A stretch of DNA of 64,000 bases, taken from assembly GCA_023078555.1 (NCBI GenBank), contig CM041197.1:7658842-7722841 (forward strand), written 5' to 3'. The DNA comes from Ulva prolifera (Eukaryota > Chlorophyta > Ulvophyceae > Ulvales > Ulvaceae). How positions within the stretch are numbered: the stretch's first letter is position 1; every line of letters starts with the position of its first letter. The notes beneath the pieces are model-generated. The model saw nothing but the letters and a program-made list of their open reading frames with translations. It did not search any database and was not told the origin of the DNA. The translations under genes were made by a program, and so were the position numbers. Positions 23,830 through 34,300 of the stretch are shown here, piece after piece.

Positions 23830-26225
23830 CACCAGCGAGCTGCCATGTACCCGTGGCCGCGCTGGTTTGGGCGCAATGTGCGGCTAAGCGTGTGTGGGCA
23901 TGGCGCGCCGCGTCGGGCCGTGCCGCAGCTCGTCCGGCAGCGCCGCCCGCCGAGCCGCCGTGAGAGCAACGCCTGACGTGGAAGGCATGCCTATGCGGCC
24001 GTCCAGAGCGGCCGCGAGAGTCCCTGCGAATATCATTCTTGAGCGGTTCCAGGGATCGTTCTCCGCAGTCTTGCATCGGACATCGCCGCTGGAGGCCGTC
24101 TCGCGATGCCAGCACGCCGGTCGGCTGTATCCACATTGGTGGCAGCGGCCGCGCTGATGGGTGCATGTACGTGTGCATTTACGGGTGTGTGTTTGGGCCC
24201 GGCTGGGGTCAGGGCCAAGAGGCGCCCAGACCGAAGTGAGCGTCCTGGTGCGTTTGCTGGGCGGATCTAGATTGCGAAGTTCTCTGTGCTGTGATATGTG
24301 TATAGTTGGCCGCCCGCAGTGCCGGCGGCGCCTGCCTGTGTGCGGCACGCGTCTGTGCTTTCCCATTTCTTTCTTATTCTATTTCTAGAGAAGCTTCCCC
24401 CTTGACTGTGCGGCTGGCACGGCCTTCTGCAGCGTGCTGTGGTCACAGCAGTGGCAGCCACTGGCGGGTGGCAACAGGGTACGCGGGCCGATGTTCCCTC
24501 GTCTTGCTGCAGCTGCGATCACATTGACAAACAACCTTTCACACTGGTGCCCTGTGCGGTGCCGCAGTATGTTTCAGTCTGTAACTGTCGACACCCCGCG
24601 CCGTCAGAACTGATGCATTGTCGGATTGCTGCCTCCGTGCCTTGCATCGGACGTGGTGCGGAGGAACCACACTCTGCTGTGCGCCTATAGCTATACTTCG
24701 TGCATTTCAAAACCGTCAACCTATGCAAAGCCGCAGCCAAGGATTGACCTCGCTTGGATGCCGAGGATCGACCACGGTGTGAGAGCCGCTGACTGAAGAG
24801 TCAGCCGATGGCTTCCAGGTCATCCATGCCGCAGGCTGCACTTTGCAGTGCATCACAGTTCGGACATCGCCACGGACCCGCCGGCTTGCCAGGCCTCAAT
24901 GCAGCTCGGCTGCAACCAGAGCTGCCAAGCAGTTTCAGAGGCACATCAGGGGCTGGCAGCCAGGCCGGACCCATTGTCCTCTGAACCGGTGAAACACAGC
25001 CACTCAGCCAAACACCAGGTTGTCTCACTGCGCCATTTGCCCTGCTCCTCCTCACCTCACAAGTTATTGCAGTGCGTGTAGCTGGGTGGTCAGTGCTGGG
25101 TATGCGGCAATGCGTGACGTACCTGCCTTCAAATTTGCATGTTCTCTTGAGGCGGTTCATTTGTCTGTGCCCGCTGCTAGCTGCTTGGACTTTGATCCTA
25201 CCGGCAGCCTCTTCTCGGCACGGCCCATCATACTTCATGCGCACTTCTCCATTGCGTGGTCAGCATGTACGGGCAGCACGAGTGGCGGCTCGAGTCTGCT
25301 AGGGGCACCTGCTTTGCATGTTGATTTTGCACGTATTGGTAACCTCGTCAACCCAATTGTGTTGCACTGCATGAAGTGCGCAGCCATTGTGAGTTAAGAC
25401 TGGAGAGACACGCCGTGTAATGATCATCGAAGCATGGCCTGCACGGGTCCCCTCTCACGGCGGGCTGGCGCATCTGGACTCGCGCGAGTCGATCTGCCGG
25501 CGCTGGTCCGACCCTGAATCTGCAGAAAAACGGACTGACGTGGGTGGCATGAGCAGGCCGCGTCTGCGTTCCGCCGAACGCCGAATATTTGCTAGTAGAC
25601 CTGAGAGGACACACCAAACAACAGACCAGACACCCTGAACATCACAGAAGAGTAAAGGGAGTGCACTGCAGCCTCTTCCGAATCGGCGTTCACAGCCACA
25701 GCCACGCTGAAGCAGGCCAGCCAATAACAACCCAGACACATCAACACACGAATGGTAGCCCGTGTACTTACCTCGCCGAGAGGGGCATCGGCCTCAGCGG
25801 GCGGAGGGCCGAGCACTCCACACGACACACACCCATACACGGACGTACACAGAAGGGGCATCCAGGCTAGGGGCTTCATGAGGCGCCAAGGGCAGGGGCT
25901 TCACCGTCACGACGAGCCAAGGGCCCTGTCCGGACCGACATATGCATGTACCTGTGACAGGAGTCTCTGCAGCTTCACCACGATCTCACGCATGCATGGC
26001 GGGCACGAAGGGCCAAACACGGGTGCAAAGGCACAGGGGGGTACCCGGCCCCCGGGTGCCCGGGTGCCGGCACTGTGCAATGCATGCGCGAGGTGTCAAG
26101 CAAAACACGGCATCAAGTTGATGTGGCTGGCAAGTCGGCACTGGAATGGTGTGCTGAACAGCCGGGGCACTTGAAGCCGAAGGGGCATCATGCACAGGGT
26201 ATCCACGGGATGGCATCAGCACAGA

Positions 26226-26412
26226 CCGTTTGTGACCACCTCGCTTAGCACAGGTGGAGGCCCTGTGAGTTGCGTACGGTCGTCTGAGGGGGGTTTCCGG
26301 GTGGTTTACCCCTTTGGCCTTTGTGGTCCCGTTCACTCGGAGTGTTCAATTTCACAATTTCACTCGGAGTTTTCAATAGGATACGGCTCAGTAAATTCAG
26401 GTCTACTTTACA
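26226..26412 (+). mobile_element. tRNA-derived SINE, 5'-truncated copy (A)
   Basis: Shares with the copies at 34070 and 47117 a long body: TGACCACCTCGCTTAGCACA, AGGCCCTGTGAGTTGCGTAC, GGTCGTCTGAGGGGGGTTTC, GGTCCCGTT, a CAATAGGATA block and a TTTAC-rich tail. The tRNA-like head is missing or decayed. A short internal duplication of the TCACTCGGAGTGTTCAAT block is visible at about 26334-26382. Confidence 0.8.
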
Positions 26413-28309
26413 CAGGAGGTGGGCACAGGACCGTGGGTCCTCAGGCTGCAGCCACTGGCATATGGCATATGGCAGATGGCCAGGTCAAAAGCCGGGAAGC
26501 TGGCAATGGCATGACGGCTGCAATATTGCATTGCAGCAGCAGGTGCTCAGGTTGAAGCCTAGGGCCATGTACAGCAAGATCGTGCACCGCGACCGGCATG
26601 GATTTTGACCGTCTGATCATCCGCAGCTGGAGGCCTAGGCCTGGGACGCACGTATGCATGATGCCCTCAAACTGAAATTGGCGAACCCCCGTCGTGGACC
26701 GCCCCCGTTGTGATTATTTTTGCTATTATTATTGTTTGATCCTGGTGCGTTGCAAAATGCTCATGTGGCGATACGCTGCCATGGCCCATGCAATGTGCCA
26801 TTCGTGTGCCGAGTGTCGGGCACGGCGCCTCGCGACAGTGTTTGACGCTGTTTGTGATATCATGACGCTGGACAGGTAGCTTGGATCGGTGCAAATTCAT
26901 CAAGACCACCGAGAGCCTCGACAGTTGCTCGAGGCGGTCTTCTGAGCGAGATGAGTGTGGGCTGAGGCGAGCCTGTTGTTCGGTGGCCGACATTGCCAGC
27001 GTCATGAGATCTCTCGATGTACTTCCATGCTGCAAGCATCATCTGAAGAGAGGTCTGCGTAGGTATCGTGTTCAAGTTTTCTCATGATCCTCGGCGCAAG
27101 ATACAGGCGCCTTCCAGAGCGCGAGCCATCAAGAACACACGTTCTCGCTGTGCGGGCACTAGCCTCATGTCCCAATTTGTGCAAGCTTTCATGAATGCAT
27201 GATTGGTTATCAGCGACGCCCTCATGGCGAAAGCCGTACACTGGACATCGCTGGCTGGGATAGATGACGCCTCGCAGATGCTATTTACGCTGTTCAGCAG
27301 GTTCTCAGCGCATACGACGTCGAAGCATGACGCATGCTGATTTGAGTCCGCCTTCAGTCACACACTTTCCGTCCTTGCAGGCACAAGCCACATCGATGTG
27401 GAGGCTACCGCGTGCTCGACCTCACGGCTTCGTTCAGGCATTGAGAAATTATATCAGCTGTTCCTTGAGTCCACGCTCGCATCAACTTCTGTTTGTGTGC
27501 GATTGTTTCGCACTGCCTTTTCGCAGGTCTCTGGTTTGACTTGTGCGATTATCACACTTTACTCCGAAATGGAACATACCAGCAGTGCCGGCGGGAAGAC
27601 ACATGCTTTCACACAACAGAAACTCGTCATTATGGTGATTACATCCCCTTTACGCCTGCGACGTGGCCTGTGTGCTAACATGGGTATTGCTGACGTTGCT
27701 TCCTGATACATACATACATACTTGCATCGCAGAGTCCTCCATGCTGCATAAAGTTGAAGGGATCCTGGTTTTACTTGGCTATTCCTGTCCTGTGTGACGA
27801 CACCTCGGGCATCACACCCAGAAACAGCCCCTGCTGTGCCTCAGGTCTATGTCATTTTAAATTTGGGCACTGTGACAGTGCCTGGGACCACCACGTAACT
27901 TGAACAATCAGCAGAGGTGCATTCCACGAACGCCCAGGAACTACTTGCCTGCGCTACTGCGTGGCTGAGACACCATCCGCGGGCCAGGGCGGCATATCAC
28001 AGCCACTGAAAATGAAATCTTGTCAGCAGCTACACATGTGAGAACATGTACTAGGAGTCCCCGCCTCCGCGTCCCAGCTACATTCTGTCTACCCCCACCC
28101 CTTTCAGACCAAGTATTTTCAGCCCCCCCCCCCCCTTCCCTCGAGCTTCTTCCAGCGCCTCTGCCAAGCGGCCTGCAGCTTGGGACGCAATGTTCTCACA
28201 TCTCCCAAGCAGCGCGAACACCATTAATCTTTCCGCCGATTCCGCACAGGCGCCCGCGCACCTGAACTCTTCCTCAGGCAAGACACACACAAGCCACCTC
28301 ACGATTGCG

Positions 28310-28314
28310 TTACA
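28310..28314 (-). terminator. Candidate TGTAA poly(A) signal of beta-helix gene
   Basis: TGTAA on the minus strand, 66-70 bases beyond the stop codon at 28380. It fits the chlorophyte poly(A) signal and spacing. It is weak by itself. Confidence 0.4.
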
Positions 28315-28379
28315 TGGTGCCATGGCGCCTGTGTAGCATGGATACGCCGGCCTATTACCCCGCCAGCCAGATCATGCAC

Positions 28380-31300
28380 TCACACATACTCCCCGTCATC
28401 ACTCACGCTCCCCGCGACGCTCCCCGCGGCCTGCTCAGACCGCGGCGGCAGCTCATCCGCGGACCGCAGCAGCGACTGCGCCTGGAACAGCTTGAACTGC
28501 TCCTCCGGCGGCAGCGGGATGTTGACGTCTATCGTGCTGAAGGCCGAGCCGGAGCGCGCAAGCGAGGAGGCCATCGTTTCATGGAGTGCAATGAGCGCCG
28601 CGTCCGGCAGCGTGGACAACGCGGTGCGCATCGGCGAGTCATGCATGGGGGAGCCGGGCACCGGGGAGGTGCGGAACGGGGACGATGGGATGGAGGCCAC
28701 AGGCGAGGAGAGCATCGGCGGCCGGCCCGCGGCGGCGCCATGCATGGGGGAGCCATCAAGCGGCGCGCTGTGCATGCGCGGCATGGTGGTTGAGAAGTGG
28801 GGGGCGGTGGGGGTGAGGCAGAAAGGGGGCAGCGAGAGGTTGACAGAGACGGTGTCGTCGGGGGAGCTGCTGCGCCCGGAGACGGGCCAGGGGTTGTGCT
28901 TGGGGGAGATGCTGGGGCGGCGCGGGGGGGTGCCCATGGGCGAGTGGTCCGGGGAGCGGACGGCGCCGGCGGGGCGCACGGCTGGGAAGGTCACGGACAC
29001 GGTGTCCGAGGCGTCGGGGGAGAGCGGCGAGCCAGTGCGCGGCGACGCGCCGCGCGCGGCGGCGGCCGCGAGCGCCACGGCCGCGGCCTCGGCCGCAGCG
29101 GCGCCGCGCGCCGGCGTGCGGCCCTGCCGCGCGATCGCGGCCGACGCCGACGCCGACGGCGGTAGGCTGCTGCGCGCCGAGAGCGGCCCCGGGAACACAA
29201 CGGAGATCGAGCCGCCGTCATCGCCGTCGTCACCGTCTGTGATCGCCGCCTGGTGCGAGCGTCCGGAGCGCGGCCCGCCGGCGATCGACGCTGACGCCGC
29301 GCCGCCGCCCGCAGCCAGCACACGCGAGCCGTCGCTGTCACTGATCGCGCCCCGCGACCGCGCCGAGCTCATCGTCTCCATCCGCCGCAGCGACCGCGGC
29401 GCCGGTGGGGCGATCCCCGATCGCGAAAAGTCCAGCGACGGCAGCTGAAACGACCCCTCGCCCCCCGCGCTGTCCTGCCGAGGCAACGCCGGCCGGTGTC
29501 CACCGGGGCCGCCGGTGCGCCACTGCGAGAACGTCGGTGGCGGCTGCGGCCGCCGAACCCCCCCGCTCGCCTCAAAATTGCTGTCGCGGCTCTGAATCAG
29601 GCTCCCCCGCGACGAAGACACAGTCGACGAGTAGCTCTGTACCTTGAGCGCCGCGTGGCTATCCGCCGTGCCGCCGCTGCGCGGCCCGTCCGCGCGCGCC
29701 GCCGGGATGCTCGCCGCCGCCGCCGGAGCAAATTCCGAGTCCTCAGCCGCCAGCAGCTCGAGGAACCCTGGCGGCGCCGACGGCAGGCGGCGGATGCGCG
29801 CCGTGCTCCCCAGGTCAGCACTCGCAGACTCTGCGCCCGCGAGCATCCACCCCTCCTGCCCCGCCGACATCGGCGGCAGCGATATGAAAAGCTTGTCTGG
29901 CAGCATGCGTCCGGAGGACGGACGCCCGCGCTCCAGCCCCTTCCGCGTGTCATCCCCCACCTCCTTCGGCAGCAGATCCGACAGCGAACCAGAGTCCATC
30001 ACAGTCGTTTCATGGATGGTCATCGGGCCGGTCCATGCGCGCCGGAACGGCCGGATGGTTTCGGGTGGCAATATGTCAGCGTGGCGGAACTCGCCGGGGG
30101 CGCCGGAAGCTGCGCGGGGGGCCAGGGTCTTGGAGGGACCGTCATCCTTGGTCGCGAGGGCGCCGAGGCCGGCACAGGAGCCGCGACGGCGGTAGTGGCG
30201 CACGGCGAGCGCGGCGGCGGCAAGGGCCGCGGTGAGGATGAGCGTGAGCACCACCGGCAGCACCCAGGCCTTGGAGGCGCTCTTCGCCGCCGTGCCGGGT
30301 GAAGCTGCCTGTGCCTGACGCAGTACCTGCACCAGACCATGCATGGTGAGAGGTTGTGTGCAACGATGGAGCTGCTCGGCCAGTGCCTCCACATTCATGC
30401 GGGATGGGGCGTGCAATACGGTGTCAATGGCCACCCTTATGCAGAACCCGTTCGGCGAGTCACGACATTGACGTGGTACGTTCACGTCCGTTGGAAACCG
30501 GCAAATTTTCATGCTGTGCGCTGGGCGTGCTGTGTGCTGGGGCACAGCGCAGCGCACCTGCAGCGCGCCGACGATCCAGGCCTCATCGGGGGAGAGCAGC
30601 TGCCGGCCGCCGGCGAGCGCGCCAGGTGGCGCGGCGGCAGCCGCCTCCACCGGCGCGATCGACCGCATCATAGGCCCCCCGCCGGGCCCCCAGGCCTTTA
30701 CATCGCTGAGGGCGGCGCCGTCTGCGGCATCGACGACAAGGACAGTGTTCGCAGCCCCCCCTCGCGCGTAGATGTCGGTGCGGCGGTGGCCGCCGAAGGC
30801 TGTGCCGTTGAGGACGAGGGTGTTGCGGGCGGCGTTGGTGGCGGAGAGGAACACGCCGTCGCCGGCGCCGACCGCACGGTTGTTCGTGAGGCTACAGGCG
30901 GTCAGAGTCGCGTGCGATGGACCCTGCAGGTACACCGCCCCGCCATCCCTGCACGCACCCACCAACGCGTGTCAGAGAATTGATACCTCATAATTCCCCC
31001 CAGGTATTGTATGGGTCGGATCGGACCGGCCAGGTTGTGGAAGTGAAGCCCCACACCGAGGAGTGCAGGGAGCGTGGGATGCGTGGAAGGCCGCAGAGGG
31101 TAGCTGGGCAGCAGGTGAGGAGCAAGGACAACAGCTGCGGGGGAGAGGCAAGGCAGGGGGGCACCCACCTTGGAGCAGACACACAAGCCCTCCTCCAGGG
31201 TTAGGGGCGTGTGGGGTGATGGTGTGTTACAAGGACAGCAAGCAAGGCAGGTAGCACCGCGAGCAGCAACCAGGGGAACCTAACACCACGCAACAAGCCA

Positions 31301-34300
31301 CACGCAGCACACACCAACACGCCCACGCAACGTCAGCACCCGCGTCGGCCACAGCCACACAGCCACACACACGACCACACCCACCCAGCAACACACACAA
31401 GCCTCCCGGCCAGGCCGCCGCATGAGGCTGCCGCTGCCGCGCGGGAGGCGGGGCGGGGTCATGTAGCGTGTTTGCATGCGGGTGTGTGTTGGGGGGTGGG
31501 GTATGGGCCGCGTGCGGGTGCCACACACCATGTTTGCATGCATGCGGGTGTATGGGTGTGTGGGGTGATGGTGTGTAGAGCCCATTACAGCCCAGCCAAG
31601 ATGCATGCAGACACATTACAGGGGCAAGTGCAGATAGCAGCAGGTGTGGAAGCAGCTACACTCTGCTGGTGGACCTTATTCATGACCTCCTTTTCAAGTA
31701 CACATGCACACAGCAGCCATGGGTATAGGATGACAGATGCAGCAGGTGTGATGCTGACACGAGCCCAGTGTTGATCTGCAGTCATGTCTCATGCAGTCTG
31801 TGAACAACTCCCTGGAGTGATGCAGGCAGGCAGTGTCCTCAGGGGCATCCTTGCATGCAGCTGATCACACAAGCATGACAGGGCTGTCAGCCATCATGGA
31901 GAGACAATGATCCTGATGTTCACCCAGCTGTAACCCACCCGATCCGCATCATATCAACACCACAGACACATCGCCAGTGGGGCATGGGCCCTAACCCCTA
32001 ACCCACAGATCTCTGGCTGGGGAAGTAATCTCAGATGGTTCCAGGTGTGGGGGCAGTGCTGCAGTGACTGAACTGCTGACAGCTTGTTAAACGCAGGCAC
32101 ATCCCACCCAGCCATGACCACATGACACCCAGCAGACATCCAGCAGAATTCTGGTATGTGTGTGATCCAGGATCTGGTGCAGTGGTTGCTCCAGGCCAAA
32201 ACAATGACATCACCTGCGTGCAGCATATGCATGCACAAGCAACCAACAGGACCACAACCAACACCAGATGATACTGCAGAGGCATCAAAGATTACTTGTG
32301 ACACAGGAGCCAAGGCTAAGTCATGCTGCGCTGGAAGCTGCAGCAGCAGCAGCAGTAGCAGTGTGATGCCTGGCATGGCTGCTGACAACAGATCTAGATG
32401 CTGCTGCCAGATCCCCAGGCTGATAGCAAGATCTGATGCAGATGCAGGGTGATCCACAGCCCACCACACCACAACAACAACGTGGCTGCATCATCCTTCT
32501 GCACAAGACAAGCATGATCTGTTTTGTCAAGTCACTTTGGTACATCTCCTCACCAGAAGGCCTGTGGGTGGACCTCAGCTGAGCATCGTGCAGTCAAGAG
32601 GCCATACATGCATGATGGCCAGCCGGCTTCCCCCTGTGTTCTGTACACAGCAAGGGTGTGTCCATGCCGTGCTGCTGGGGCCTGGAGCTGGTGGCTGTGT
32701 GGGTGTGCATGGGTGTGTGCTACAAGGACAAAGCCCCCGAGGCCGGTAGCACCGCGGGCCACACACAGGGGCCCCACACACCCACGCAACCCTGGACACT
32801 GTCACTGGCTGTGTGGGTGTGTATGGGTGTGTACGGCCTGCGAGGTGCGCTTGCCAGCGCGCCGAAAGGGTACAGGATAATGGCCAGGGTGCTTCCGCGA
32901 TGTTGAACGTGAGGGGAGCAATGTTTGTGTGACTGGGGTGCAGGGCGATGCCCGCAGCGCTGCGGCCGCTCTGACGGTGTCCTTGCAACACCGCGCTGAT
33001 TGCAGACAGAAGGCCGCGACTCACCGACGGCCTACCCAACAGCCAACACTGTGCCACACCGTGGGGCCGCTCCGTTCGTGCCAGATCGCCGCACCGCACA
33101 TGGCCTCGTGAACTCAGGTCGCCGCTGTGGACTCGGATTGCAGCAGCGGCAGAGGCCTCCGGCAGTGGTGACACTCCCCGACGTGGCATGCCGATAGCAC
33201 AGCGGCACAGCGCAGGGCAGCAAATACAAAGGGGGGGGGGAGGGGGGGAGTCGGGTTCGCACGTGGACGCGTAGTTGCGGCTGAGGCTGCAGCCCTCGAG
33301 GCTCAGCAGGGAGCCTTTTGCCCACACGGCGCCGCCCTGGCGCGCCGTGCCGGCTGGCCCGTCAGCCTGGTTCTCCACAAACTCGACATTGCGGGCGCGC
33401 AGCGTGGAGCCGCGCAGCGCGAGCGCACCCCCCGCCGAGCCCTCGTTCTTCAGAAACGCCACATCTGCATGTATGCGCCCCCCGTCACGGCATGCACATC
33501 CACAGGTCCCTCCAGGCCACGCGTGAGATGCTGCGCGTGAGGACCGACCGGCGGCTCGCGGCGGCGCTGAGGACCAGCGCAAGCAGTGAATGCCCTGCAC
33601 CGCGCGTCGGCACACGCTGCCTGTACTGCGCATGCTGTGCGCGCTGTGCTAGGCTATGTGTCCTGGGGTGTGCTGTGGCGTAGCGGCCGCGTGTGTGCGT
33701 CAACGGCGGCGGCCGGCCGGATTGTTTAAGTACGGATCATGTTGTGCGTGTGTGGGGGTGCCAGGGCTCTACAAGCCTGCGCCTGACCAGGCCGCCACTC
33801 GCGGCCCCATCCCACTCCCCCCCTCCCGGCTGCACGTTTCGCCAGGCGCGAGCGGCCGTTCAAACTTCGGCGAGTCGACCAGCCGCACGCAGATGCAGAT
33901 ACGGCAGTGTACGATACCTTCCTGGGCAACTGGTGGTGACCAGCCAGGGCTTGCGCCAGCACAGCAGTGGTGCATTCCGGTGCCTCCGCAGTGCCTCAGA
34001 AGTGCCGCTGAATTGTCTCTGCAGAGGCCCTGGCATGCACCTCTACTGCACGGTCCACAATCGGTCTGATGGGTCCGGTCCAATGGGTTGAGGACGGTTT
34101 AAAAGCTACCCCCTCTGTCTCAGGAGGTCGTGGGTTAGATTGTGCGTGCGCTTTGGGGAATCGAGACAGCCGTACGTGACCACCGCGCTTAGCACAGGAG
34201 GAGGCCCTGTGAGTTGTGTACGGTCGTCTGAGGGGGGTTTCCAGGTGATTTCACCCTTCAGCATGTGTGGTCCCGCTGACTTGGAGTTGTCAATGTCCAC

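Larger units (their letters stand above)
23512..28379. other. Gene-poor intergenic region
   Basis: Nearly 4.9 kb between convergent genes. Identified contents are a 24-base poly-G run (23806-23829), a truncated SINE (26226-26412), a TACA microsatellite near 27709-27721 and a C-run at 28123-28135. An open patch around 27380-27680 reads somewhat like exons but matches nothing I recognise. Confidence 0.5.
30949..33262. other. 2.3-kb repeat-rich intron of beta-helix gene
   Basis: Contains three R2 repeats (31222, 32713, 32952), a GT-rich minisatellite with a duplicated GTGTGGGGTGATGGTGTGT segment (31210 and 31560), a strongly CpG-depleted tract (about 31600-32460), a CAG run near 32339-32360 and one CCCTAACCCCTAACCC stretch at 31989-32004 resembling a short interstitial telomere-like sequence. 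No coding domain was recognised. Confidence 0.6.
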
